Assembly: GCA_022482545.1 (NCBI GenBank)
Contig: JAKVOZ010000011.1
Coordinates: 1-64,000, forward strand
DNA length: 64,000 bases
From: Bacteroidales bacterium
GTDB lineage: Bacteria > Bacteroidota > Bacteroidia > Bacteroidales > P3
Direction of reading: 5' to 3'
The position numbers and the translations under genes were made by a program. This document shows, piece after piece, positions 7,539 to 15,530 of the stretch (positions within the stretch are counted from its first letter, which is position 1; every line of letters starts with the position of its first letter). The notes beneath the pieces are model-generated. The model was not told the origin of the DNA, did no database searches, and saw only the letters and a list, made by a program, of their open reading frames with translations.

Positions 7539-7934
7539 ATGAAAAAGAATAAATTTAAGCTACTATTATTATTTATAGGATTAGTAGCAATAACAGGGAC
7601 AACATTATCTTCATGCAAAGACAAAGACGATGATGAAAAATGTCAAGTATGTGGTGTTGATAATCCATTAACTGACATATTATGGTTAAAAAAATATAAA
7701 ACTGAAATGGATACTTCTACAACAAAAGCAAGAATATATACATGTACATATCAAACTAATAAACAAGGATTTCTAATAGAAAATTGCATAGATTGTCCTG
7801 ATGCGGGTGTTATGTTAATGGATTGTGAAGGAAATAATTTGTGTGTATTAAATGGAATAACAGGAAATAATTGTCAAGAATATTCTATTGATACCAATAG
7901 TATTCAAATCATTTATCAAAACTTTAATAAATAA
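7539..7934 (+). CDS. Surface lipoprotein D
   Basis: A 131-residue lipoprotein with the shared leader, lipobox LSSC and acidic KDKDDDE segment after the Cys. The mature domain has DNPLTDILWLKKYK, then a Cys pair region (ENCIDCPDAGVMLMDCEGNNLC) and an I-TGNNC end. NPLxDxxWLK with PDAG and DCxGxxLC is a recognisable small conserved lipoprotein domain of Bacteroidales with no known role; the six cysteines suggest disulphides on the cell surface. It is the only gene of the second module. Confidence 0.75.
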   Translation: MKKNKFKLLLLFIGLVAITGTTLSSCKDKDDDEKCQVCGVDNPLTDILWLKKYKTEMDTSTTKARIYTCTYQTNKQGFLIENCIDCPDAGVMLMDCEGNNLCVLNGITGNNCQEYSIDTNSIQIIYQNFNK

Positions 7935-7950
7935 TAATTATGAAAAAATA

Positions 7951-7982
7951 TTTATTAGTTATAAAATAATTTTATAACTTTG
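7951..7982 (+). promoter_or_regulatory. Bacteroidota promoter, module 3
   Basis: TTTA at 7951-7954 (TTTG in modules 1 and 2), 20 bases, TAACTTTG at 7975-7982. The small ORF starts at 8008, again 25 bases later. The -33 change predicts a weaker promoter. Confidence 0.7.
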
Positions 7983-8007
7983 TAGGCGTAATAAATTCAA
8001 CAACTAG

Positions 8008-8229
8008 ATGATAACAACACAACTATTTAACACAAAATTTATAAGCGAATTGCTTTTAAGAACAATTGTATCTATTGTTGTTATTATGTTATTTGTTGTC
8101 TTTATTTCTTATTATTTTCTATCACAAATTTATTATATAGTTTTAAATAAAAAACATAATAAAATTTATTCATCAGAAGAAATTGTTTTACTTGGCAAGA
8201 ATGATTTGGACAGTTTTTGTTGCCTTTGA
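8008..8229 (+). CDS. Small membrane/leader protein, IYSSExIxLLGKN family, copy 3
   Basis: A 73-residue protein almost identical to copy 2, with the same membrane segment, KIYSSEEIVLLGKNDLDSFCCL tail and TGA stop in the hairpin arm. Several nucleotide differences from copy 2 are silent or conservative (Ser to Leu in the first helix, Ile to Val). It precedes lipoprotein E by 141 bases. Its function is unknown; see copy 1. Confidence 0.7.
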   Translation: MITTQLFNTKFISELLLRTIVSIVVIMLFVVFISYYFLSQIYYIVLNKKHNKIYSSEEIVLLGKNDLDSFCCL

Positions 8230-8277
8230 TGCAGGTAATAAAAAATATTATAACCGCTTTTCCATTTAAGGTAACAA
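8217..8277 (+). promoter_or_regulatory. RNA hairpin overlapping the small ORF stop, copy 3
   Basis: Arms 8217-8231 and 8263-8277 with the same inner stem as copies 1 and 2. The downstream second stem is also kept (AAATAAAAC at about 8291 facing GTTTTACTTATTT). Confidence 0.55.
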
Positions 8278-8370
8278 TAAAACAACAGATAAATAAAACG
8301 AAGAATGTTTTACTTATTTAGAAGAGAAATCATTTAAATTCAATAGTTTAATAATTAAAAACGTAAAAAA

Positions 8371-8844
8371 ATGAAAAAGAGTAAATTTAAGCTACTACTA
8401 TTATTTATTGGATTAGTAGCAATAGCAGGGACAACATTATCTTCCTGCAATGATGATGATAATCATAAAACAAATAATACAGGTATATCTTTTAAAATAA
8501 ATTATGATAGTGGTTGCAAAAATAGCACAAAAGATGATGGAAATACATATTTATTTCATAAATATGTTAATGGAGATACTTTATTTATTGAAAAGATAAA
8601 TTATATGTATGCTTGTGGAATATATAATCTTGTAATTAATAGTTATATTTCAACAGATACATTATATATTACAGAACATTGGCAAGGAGGAATAAGCGTA
8701 AATTGTCTTTGTCAAAGAGATTTGAGTTACAATATATTTAACATTCCAAGTGGACAGTATGTCGTAAAAAGCAATATATTGTATCAAGAAGATTCTAATT
8801 ATTTATATATGAAAGATTCCATTTTTAATATCTCAATACAATAA
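8371..8844 (+). CDS. Surface lipoprotein E
   Basis: A 157-residue lipoprotein with the shared signal peptide, LSSC lipobox and NDDDN surface signal. The mature part (GISFKINYDSGCKNST, then YACGIYNLVINSYI, VNCLCQRDLSYNIFNIPSGQYVV) is beta-rich with four Cys. The segment CLCxRDLxYxIxNIPxGxYxV resembles the end of small Bacteroidales lipoproteins of unknown function. It is the sole gene of module 3. A truncated leader, lacking promoter and small ORF, follows it. Confidence 0.75.
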   Translation: MKKSKFKLLLLFIGLVAIAGTTLSSCNDDDNHKTNNTGISFKINYDSGCKNSTKDDGNTYLFHKYVNGDTLFIEKINYMYACGIYNLVINSYISTDTLYITEHWQGGISVNCLCQRDLSYNIFNIPSGQYVVKSNILYQEDSNYLYMKDSIFNISIQ

Positions 8845-8849
8845 AGCTA

Positions 8850-8960
8850 TGAAAAAATATTATAACCGCTTTTCCATTTAAGATAACAATAAAAAGACAG
8901 ATAAATAAAACAAAGAATGTTTTATTTATTTAGAAGAGAAATCATTTAAATTCAATAGTT
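8850..8960 (+). repeat. Truncated leader module lacking promoter and small ORF
   Basis: From about 8850 the sequence repeats the second half of the leader (inner stem right arm, CATTTAAG arm, AAATAAAAC/GTTTTATTTATTT hairpin). The promoter, small ORF and 5' hairpin arm are missing. The gene that follows could only be expressed by read-through from module 3. Confidence 0.7.
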
Positions 8961-8981
8961 TAATAATTTAAAACATAAAAA

Positions 8982-9440
8982 ATGAAAAAGAGTAAATTTA
9001 AGCTACTACTATTATTTATAGGTTTAGTAGCAATAGCAGGGACAACATTATCTTCTTGCAAAGATGATGATAATGATGAGAATAATGCTGTTCAGGTGTA
9101 GGAGTGTAAAACATATAACAATACCACATTAACTTTGACAATGTATCCAAAAGAAGGTAAGTTTTACACTATTTTAAGTGATACAATAAATGAAAATTAT
9201 AATATATATTTTGGCGATAGTTGTTGGAGTTGTTTTTATATGATAGATGATACTACTATGTATGTCACAAAAGAAGGGAACGATTCTTTAGGTTGGTTCT
9301 CTTATGGTGATTATCCAGTAGAATGGAGTATATCAAAATCTAATAACAAAATGAGAATGGTTTATTATGGAAGAATAAATCATTCTAATATAGAGGCAGG
9401 TTTAGTTCAAAATGAATACGAGTTTAATCTTAAAAAGTAG
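8982..9440 (+). pseudogene. Surface lipoprotein F, interrupted by an in-frame TAG
   Basis: ATG 8982 opens the shared leader (MKKSKFKL, LSSC lipobox, KDDDNDENN), but codon 40 is TAG at 9099-9101. The same frame then stays open to 9440 (ECKTYNNTTLTLTMYPKEG through NEYEFNLKK), giving a 152-codon gene of the family's usual length with one nonsense codon. Residues after the stop have normal composition and a beta-rich, lipocalin-like look. TAG is used as an ordinary stop elsewhere here (for example 147-149), so recoding is not indicated. A recent nonsense mutation or a base error explains it; a restart at TTG 9135 would lack the signal peptide. Confidence 0.75.
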
Positions 9441-9832
9441 ATTATCATGAAAAGAATACTTATAACATTAATTAGATATAATACATATTGATAGCTAATG
9501 TATTGTAATTTTATAGTTAAAATTCTTTCTATATTCTTTTCAATAATTCTTTTTAATCTTTTTATTGATATATAAAAAGACAGATTAAGTGTTAAAACTT
9601 TTTGATAGAAATGTTTAACAAAGTCTATCAATTACTCACAAACACTCTCTTATGTTGAAATCACATTATAATAGAATAAAGAACTATTTTAGCGGAATAA
9701 AGAGACAAAAAAATAGTTCTTTAATTAGAAAAAGATTAAAACTAATTATATTTTTGTGTAGAGTAAAAGTTTTTTCTTACCTTTGCAATTTAATTTTTAT
9801 AACAAAATATAAATATTATTTAAGTTAAATCA
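9441..9832. other. Intergenic region with hairpin and yidC promoter
   Basis: No gene is supported in these 392 bases. A 13-bp inverted repeat (AAAGAACTATTTT at 9678-9690, complement 9710-9722) forms a terminator-like hairpin. A promoter with TTTG at 9753-9756, 21 bases, TACCTTTG at 9778-9785 precedes yidC. The motif AATAAAGAACTATT recurs near 28030. Confidence 0.65.
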
Positions 9833-11815
9833 ATGGATAAGAAAACAATAATAGGATTAGTGCTAATATGCTTGGTGTTTGTTGTGTTTGGTATAATGAA
9901 TAGACCAACAGAAGAACAGAAAGCAGCAATGAGAAAACAACAAGACTCTGCTTTAAATGCTCAAATAAAAGCAAACGACAAGGCACGACAACACGACAAT
10001 AAGGATTCTTTATCAATAGATGAAAATGATTTAGTGTCACTTCAAAAACAAGCACAAGGAAATGATAGTCTTGAAAATGCTTTACAAGAAAAGATTAACA
10101 ACAAATATTCTTCATTTTCTGCTTGTGCGATAGATTCAGCAAAACATATAATATTGGAAAACGATGTGTTTAAGGTTGATTTACAAAATAAAGGAGGCGA
10201 AGTATCTCAGGTTATTTTAAAGAACTATAAAACATATTACAAAAAACCTGTTACATTTTTCACAAATAATGGTAATAATTATGGATTAAATCTTTCTGTT
10301 GGACAAGTTGTTGTAAGGACACAAGATTTGTTTTTTAAGGTATTTGTTAATAATAAACCATACACATCAAACAAACCAATCAAAGTAACTGGAAAAGATT
10401 CTGTTGTTATTTCAATGCGACTTATTCCAAACAATCCTAATGGAGAGAATAATCAAGCATATTATGATAATGCAAAACAATACATAGAATACAAATATAT
10501 ATTAAGGGGTAATGACTATCGTTTAGGGTATAATATTGTTTTGAATAATATGCAAGATATTATAAAAGACGAAAGCACGTTGGAGATGATTTGGAACTCT
10601 GAATTGAAATTAAAAGAAAAAGATGCAGAGATAGAAAGAAAAAATTCTTCTGTATATTATCTTTTAAATGATGAGGTTGATTATTTAAAAGAGAATGGAA
10701 GAGATGATAGCAAGACAGAGAGTGGTATTCCAATTAAATGGATTTCATATAAACAACAATTCTTCTCAACAGCTTTAATGGCAAAAAAAACACCTTTTAC
10801 TTCTGCTACTATGGTTGATACAACAGAAAAGAAAGCAGATAATTCGTATGTAAGAACAATGACTTCAAGTCTTTCTTTGCCATATCAAAACGATAAGCAA
10901 TATACAGAATATGCGATGAATTTCTTTTATGGGCCAAACAAATATAGTTTAGTAAAAGATTATGATATAAGTATGGAGCAGATAATACCACTTGGGTGGG
11001 GTTTCTTTTTACTTCAATGGTTGAATCGTTTTGTTATCATACCAGTGTTTGATTTCTTGTCAGGATTTGATTTAAGTATGGGTATAATCATTCTTATTCT
11101 TACAATACTTGTTAAGATTGTTCTGTTTCCTTTGGCATACAAATCTTTTGCATCAACAGCAAAGATGAAGATTATTCAACCAGAAGTAGACAAGATAAAT
11201 GAGAAGTATCCAAAACAAGACCAAGCAATGCAGAAACAGCAAGCAATGATGGGCTTATATAAACGAGCAGGTATTAATCCAATGGCTGGTTGTTTGCCAA
11301 TGTTGTTGCAGTTTCCTATATTAGTTGCAATGTTTCGTTTCTTCCCTTCTTCAATAGAACTTCGTCAGCAATCATTTCTTTGGGCTGATGACCTTTCTAC
11401 GTATGATAGTATAGTTAATATGCCATTCAATATACCTTTTTATGGTAATCATGTTTCATTGTTCTGTCTTTTGATGACAGTTGCTCAACTTATATATACT
11501 AAATGGACAATGACACAACAAAGTCAAAATAATTCTGTTCCTGGAATGAAGTTTATGATGTATTTGATGCCAATATTTATGTTGTTTATGTTGAATAGTT
11601 TTTCAGCAGCATTGAACTACTATTATTTTATTTCACTATTGTTTTCTATTATTCAAATGTGGGTAATTAGAAAATCAATCAATGAACAAAAAGTGCTTGA
11701 TACATTAGAAAAGAACTCAAAGAAACCGCTTAAAAAATCTAAATGGCAACAAAGAATGGAGGCCTTAGAAAAACAAAACAAACAATTAGTTGCTCAAAGA
11801 AGTAAGAAAAAGTAA
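9833..11815 (+). CDS. yidC: Membrane protein insertase YidC
   Basis: A 660-residue inner-membrane insertase that helps SecYEG, or acts alone, to integrate membrane proteins. The N-terminal helix (IIGLVLICLVFVVFGIMN) is followed by the large periplasmic domain (about 95-370). The conserved insertase core starts near 395 with LQWLNRFVIIPVF, then SMGIIILILTILVKIVLFPL with the conserved charged groove, YKSFASTAKMKIIQPEV, and NPMAGCLPMLLQFPI. A basic tail (KKPLKKSKWQQRM, RSKKK) ends the protein. Length is typical for Bacteroidota. It has its own promoter at 9753, and nhaD follows after 31 bases. Confidence 0.97.
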   Translation: MDKKTIIGLVLICLVFVVFGIMNRPTEEQKAAMRKQQDSALNAQIKANDKARQHDNKDSLSIDENDLVSLQKQAQGNDSLENALQEKINNKYSSFSACAIDSAKHIILENDVFKVDLQNKGGEVSQVILKNYKTYYKKPVTFFTNNGNNYGLNLSVGQVVVRTQDLFFKVFVNNKPYTSNKPIKVTGKDSVVISMRLIPNNPNGENNQAYYDNAKQYIEYKYILRGNDYRLGYNIVLNNMQDIIKDESTLEMIWNSELKLKEKDAEIERKNSSVYYLLNDEVDYLKENGRDDSKTESGIPIKWISYKQQFFSTALMAKKTPFTSATMVDTTEKKADNSYVRTMTSSLSLPYQNDKQYTEYAMNFFYGPNKYSLVKDYDISMEQIIPLGWGFFLLQWLNRFVIIPVFDFLSGFDLSMGIIILILTILVKIVLFPLAYKSFASTAKMKIIQPEVDKINEKYPKQDQAMQKQQAMMGLYKRAGINPMAGCLPMLLQFPILVAMFRFFPSSIELRQQSFLWADDLSTYDSIVNMPFNIPFYGNHVSLFCLLMTVAQLIYTKWTMTQQSQNNSVPGMKFMMYLMPIFMLFMLNSFSAALNYYYFISLLFSIIQMWVIRKSINEQKVLDTLEKNSKKPLKKSKWQQRMEALEKQNKQLVAQRSKKK

Positions 11816-11846
11816 AAAGTAATAATAACAAAAACCTGCAACAAAG

Positions 11847-13142
11847 ATGAATTATTTTGTGTTGATGATAGTTATATTCGTAATAGGCTATCTTTTAATT
11901 GCATTAGAACATCCAATAAAAGTTAGTAAGACAGCAACAGCTTTGTTTCTTGCTGCAATTATGTGGGCAGTGTATTCAATGTTTGGCAATGGATTTAATC
12001 ATGAAGCATTAGTTATGCATCTTGGAGAAACATCAGAGATACTCTTTTTTCTTATGGGTGCTATGACAATAGTTGAGATTATAGACCAGCATGAAGGATT
12101 TACTTTAATAACAGATAAGATAGAAACAAAGAGTAAAAGACGTTTGCTTTGGATAATAAGCATTCTTTCATTTTTTATGAGTGCTGTGTTAGATAATCTT
12201 ACAACAGCAATCGTTATGTGTGCTTTGCTTAGAAAACTTATCGCAGATAAACATGACCGTTGGTTTTTTTGTGGTATGATTGTTTTATCGGCAAATGCTG
12301 GAGGAGCATGGAGTCCAATAGGAGATGTAACAACAATTATGCTTTGGATAAAAGGAAACATAACAGCAGGCAAAATAATACTTGAAACATTTATTCCTTC
12401 ATTAGTTTCAATGGTTGTTCCATTAACTATCATAACATATACAATGAAAGGAAATGTTGAAAGACCAGAACATATAAAATCAGAAAATGATTCACTTCAA
12501 ATATCACATAAACAATCTAAACTAATATTCTTTTTAGGCGTTGGAGCATTGCTGTTTGTCCCTATTTTTAAAACGATAACACATCTTCCACCATATATTG
12601 GCGTTCTTCTTGGATTAGGTGTCCTTTGGGCAGTAACAGAATTAATGCACAAAAATAATAAAGAGAATTTAGCAAAACTAACACCGGCAAATGTAATAAG
12701 AAGAATAGATACACCATCAATATTGTTCTTTCTTGGTATTCTTATGGCAGTTGCTTGTTTGCAAACAGCAGGACATTTGGATTTGCTTTCAAAGAGTTTA
12801 GATAAAATAGGGAACATATACATTATAAATATGGTAATAGGTGTGCTTTCATCAATAATAGATAATGTGCCACTTGTTGCAGCAGCAATGGGAATGTATC
12901 CTGTTGATCCAAGTTTAACTCATTTTGCGGTAGATGGAGCCTTTTGGGAATTTCTTGCATATTGTGCAGGCACAGGTGGGTCTTTGCTTATCATAGGTTC
13001 AGCAGCAGGTGTTGCTATAATGGGTATGGAAAAAATAGATTTTATTTGGTATTTAAAGAAAATAACAATTTGGGCACTTCTTGGCTATCTTTCAGGAGCA
13101 GGAGTGTTTATATTGATGAGCAAGTTTATTCTTCATACATAG
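11847..13142 (+). CDS. nhaD: Na+/H+ antiporter NhaD, copy 1
   Basis: A 431-residue inner-membrane antiporter with about 11-12 helices, expelling Na+ or Li+ in exchange for H+. Family segments visible are YLLIALEHPIKVSKTATAL near the start, SAVLDNLTTAIVMCALLRKL, ANAGGAWSPIGDVTTIMLW and IIDNVPLVAAAMGMYP, then GTGGSLLIIGSAAGVAIMGM. The buried Asp in SPIGDVTT and in IIDNVP are likely transport residues. It sits between yidC and a second nhaD with roughly two-thirds identity by eye. Confidence 0.95.
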   Translation: MNYFVLMIVIFVIGYLLIALEHPIKVSKTATALFLAAIMWAVYSMFGNGFNHEALVMHLGETSEILFFLMGAMTIVEIIDQHEGFTLITDKIETKSKRRLLWIISILSFFMSAVLDNLTTAIVMCALLRKLIADKHDRWFFCGMIVLSANAGGAWSPIGDVTTIMLWIKGNITAGKIILETFIPSLVSMVVPLTIITYTMKGNVERPEHIKSENDSLQISHKQSKLIFFLGVGALLFVPIFKTITHLPPYIGVLLGLGVLWAVTELMHKNNKENLAKLTPANVIRRIDTPSILFFLGILMAVACLQTAGHLDLLSKSLDKIGNIYIINMVIGVLSSIIDNVPLVAAAMGMYPVDPSLTHFAVDGAFWEFLAYCAGTGGSLLIIGSAAGVAIMGMEKIDFIWYLKKITIWALLGYLSGAGVFILMSKFILHT

Positions 13143-13193
13143 ACAATTAAGTAAAATAAAAAAAATAATAACAAAAAAAACAAACAAATTAGT

Positions 13194-14531
13194 ATGGCAT
13201 TTTATCAAATATTAATGGTTGTTATCTTTATCTTGGGCTATTGCTTGATAGCATTAGAGCATCCTATAAAGATAAATAAAAGTGCTACCGCTATCTTATT
13301 AGCAGTAGTCTTATGGGCAGTATTTGCTCTTATGGCACCACTGGGGGATATTTTCCAGACAACAACATCTGTTGCAACAAGTGATGCTTTTCACGAAGCT
13401 TTGATTAGTCATCTTGGAGACACATCAGAGATTATCTTCTTCCTTCTTGGAGCTATGACAATTGTTGAAACAGTTGATGCTCACGAAGGTTTCACAATCA
13501 TCACAGACAGAATAACAACAAAAAGTAAAAGAAAACTCCTTTGGGTGATTGCTTTCATTACTTTCTTTATGTCTTCTGTTTTGGATAACTTAACAACAGC
13601 AATCGTTATGTGTGCTTTGCTTAGAAAACTTATTTCTGACAAACACGACCGTTGGTTCTTTGCTGGCGTAGTTGTAATTGCAGCAAATGCCGGAGGAGCA
13701 TGGAGTCCAATAGGAGATGTAACAACAATTATGCTTTGGATAAAAGGTAACATAACAACTCTTGGCGTTATGAAAGAGACAGGCTTAACAAGTTTGATTT
13801 CTCTTATTGTTCCAGTAATTGGAATAACATTTATGCTAAAAGGTAATATAGAACGTCCAGAAGAAATAAAAACAGATGTGGCAAAGACTTCAAGAAAACA
13901 AAGTTGGCTTATGCTTTGTATGGGAGTTGGCTTTTTGCTATTCACTCCTGTATTTAAAACAATAACAAATCTTCCTCCATACCTTGGCATTCTTCTTGGT
14001 TTAGGAGTTATTTGGGTTACAACAGAAATACTTCACGCAAAAAACCCAGAAGAATACGACAGATTAAGCGTACTTGCTTCATTAAAAAGAGTAGATATTC
14101 CTTCTGTGTTATTCTTCTTAGGTATATTAATGGCAGTAAGTTGTCTTGCAACAGCAGGTCATTTAAAGATGCTTGCTAATGGTTTGGATAAGATGGGCAA
14201 CTTCTACGTTACAGATATAGTAATAGGTGTTATATCATCAGTTGTTGATAATGTGCCACTTGTTGCAGCAGCAATGGGAATGTATCCTATTGATCCAAGT
14301 GTAACACATCTTGCAGTAGATGGGGCTTTTTGGGAATTTCTTGCATATTGTGCTGGTACAGGTGGGTCATTACTTATCATAGGTTCAGCAGCAGGCGTTG
14401 CAGTAATGGGAATGGAAAAGATAGATTTTATTTGGTATATGAAGAAAATCAGTCCTTGGGCTTTGCTTGGATATTTTGCAGGAGCAGGCGTATATATCTT
14501 ACAAAGTATGTTCTTATTCCATACAAATTAA
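13194..14531 (+). CDS. nhaD: Na+/H+ antiporter NhaD, copy 2
   Basis: A 445-residue paralogue of the preceding gene with the same landmarks (SSVLDNLTTAIVMCALLRKL, AGGAWSPIGDVTTIMLW, VVDNVPLVAAAMGMYP, GTGGSLLIIGSAAGVAVMGM). It has a longer first loop (about residues 45-65, LGDIFQTTTSVATSDAF). Parts of the nucleotide sequence are identical to copy 1 for long stretches (for example the AGGAWSPIG region), suggesting duplication with continuing gene conversion. It starts 51 bases after copy 1, and a hairpin terminator follows at 14560-14599. Confidence 0.95.
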   Translation: MAFYQILMVVIFILGYCLIALEHPIKINKSATAILLAVVLWAVFALMAPLGDIFQTTTSVATSDAFHEALISHLGDTSEIIFFLLGAMTIVETVDAHEGFTIITDRITTKSKRKLLWVIAFITFFMSSVLDNLTTAIVMCALLRKLISDKHDRWFFAGVVVIAANAGGAWSPIGDVTTIMLWIKGNITTLGVMKETGLTSLISLIVPVIGITFMLKGNIERPEEIKTDVAKTSRKQSWLMLCMGVGFLLFTPVFKTITNLPPYLGILLGLGVIWVTTEILHAKNPEEYDRLSVLASLKRVDIPSVLFFLGILMAVSCLATAGHLKMLANGLDKMGNFYVTDIVIGVISSVVDNVPLVAAAMGMYPIDPSVTHLAVDGAFWEFLAYCAGTGGSLLIIGSAAGVAVMGMEKIDFIWYMKKISPWALLGYFAGAGVYILQSMFLFHTN

Positions 14532-14559
14532 AGATAGAAATAATTTAATATTATAATAT

Positions 14560-14605
14560 AAAGGAGTTTTATTGCTATAAATCAGCATAAGACTCCTTTA
14601 TTGTT
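14560..14605 (+). terminator. Rho-independent terminator after nhaD
   Basis: AAAGGAGT (14560-14567) pairs with ACTCCTTT (14592-14599). An inner stem TTATTGCT/AGCATAA makes one long hairpin, followed by a T-rich tract. Confidence 0.8.
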
Positions 14606-14660
14606 TTATTTTAGTAAAATAGTTTCTTATTCTAAAAAAATAGTTCTTGATTCTAATTGT

Positions 14661-14764
14661 ATAGAATGGCATTATGTTAGTAATAGAATGGCATTATGTT
14701 GCAACAAAATGGCATTATGTTTTGATAGAATGGCATTATGATGTTAATAGAATGGCATTATGTT
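14661..14764. repeat. Tandem array of five AATGGCATTATG units, 21-22 bp period
   Basis: The core AATGGCATTATG starts at 14665, 14687, 14708, 14729 and 14751 (steps 22, 21, 21, 22). Most units are extended to ATAGAATGGCATTATGTT. Only the linker bases vary. AATG-G-CATT is an odd palindrome, so each unit looks like a binding half or whole site on one face of the helix. An array with the same core is at 38560-38680. Confidence 0.85.
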
Positions 14765-14838
14765 TTATTATTCTTTTAAGACAATTAGTTATTTTAAGAA
14801 AAAAAATTAATTAATCTTTAAAATAAATAGGTTTTTCA

Positions 14839-14846
14839 TATCTTTG
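14839..14846 (+). promoter_or_regulatory. Probable promoter -7 element for the lipoprotein operon
   Basis: TATCTTTG at 14839-14846 fits the -7 consensus, with a TTTA at 14817-14820 as a weak -33. It lies 55 bases before ATG 14901 and argues against the upstream TTG start at 14844, which would overlap the promoter. Confidence 0.5.
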
Positions 14847-14900
14847 CAAAATGAAAGAAAAGGTAAATATTATATAAATAAGGCAAAAATTATTAAAAAA

Positions 14901-15530
14901 ATGGGAAAAGCGAAATATATTATAAAAAGATTAGGAATTATTATTGGGATAATTGCTATTATTTCAGTTGTTTTCTGCTCTTGTTTTGGTGGACTTTTTG
15001 ATAAGGTCTATTCTGTTGATGAATTAAAGAAGGAGTATTATTCACACGAAAAAGAAATAAGAGAAGCTAAACGTTATTTTGCCTCAATAATAACAAAAGA
15101 TAAAGAGGTTCAAATAGAATTTACATCAGATGAAGAAATAGGAAGATGCTGTATATATGACACTTTATTTGCAGGAGACCCTAATTATGAAGGTTTTTGT
15201 AGATGGGATTTTTCTACTAATAGTAAAGTAATGGACACTGTTTTTCAATTATTGAAATGGGATAAAGATAAATTAAAGATATTAAAGAAAAAACTTGATG
15301 ATGCTAATTGCATAGGAATAACTAATAGTGAGCCTGCAGAATTAAATTTTAAAAGGAGTGGAATGGGGCTGTATTCTTTTTTGGTCTTTGATAAATCTAT
15401 ACCAGATAGTTTGAAAAATAATTACAATGATAGTTGTTATTATATTCTTGCTGGCGATAAAGTTGTTTTGACGTATGGAGGTGGAGTATTTGGCCCGCAG
15501 TGTTTTCCAAGAGTTAAAAAGAAAAAATAA
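14901..15530 (+). CDS. Hypothetical lipoprotein or membrane-anchored protein
   Basis: A 209-residue protein from ATG 14901. An upstream TTG at 14844 would add 19 residues but overlaps a promoter-like element. The N-terminus (MGKAKYIIKRLGIIIGIIAI, then ISVVFCSCFGG) is a membrane segment ending in Cys residues and could be a lipoprotein signal, although the lipobox is poor. The rest is soluble, with a Lys-rich helical stretch (KDKLKILKKKLDD) and paired Cys (GRCCIYDT). It ends with a basic tail KKKK. I do not recognise the family. Its stop is immediately followed by the ATG of the next lipoprotein gene, so the two are coupled. Confidence 0.6.
   Translation: MGKAKYIIKRLGIIIGIIAIISVVFCSCFGGLFDKVYSVDELKKEYYSHEKEIREAKRYFASIITKDKEVQIEFTSDEEIGRCCIYDTLFAGDPNYEGFCRWDFSTNSKVMDTVFQLLKWDKDKLKILKKKLDDANCIGITNSEPAELNFKRSGMGLYSFLVFDKSIPDSLKNNYNDSCYYILAGDKVVLTYGGGVFGPQCFPRVKKKK

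Noticed and set aside
9099-9101. TAG recoding (stop reassignment) to explain lipoprotein F
   Set aside because: Other genes in the window end in TAG or have TAG just after their frames, and no gene needs TAG as sense. A nonsense change is simpler.
14661-14764. The short regular repeats as a CRISPR array
   Set aside because: The period is 21-22 bp with a 12-18 base repeat and linkers of only a few bases, so there is no room for spacers, and no cas gene is present. The arrays at 28071 and 38560 fail for the same reason.
14844-14900. Upstream TTG start for the 209-residue lipoprotein
   Set aside because: It overlaps a TATCTTTG promoter element and adds residues before a good membrane signal; ATG 14901 fits better.
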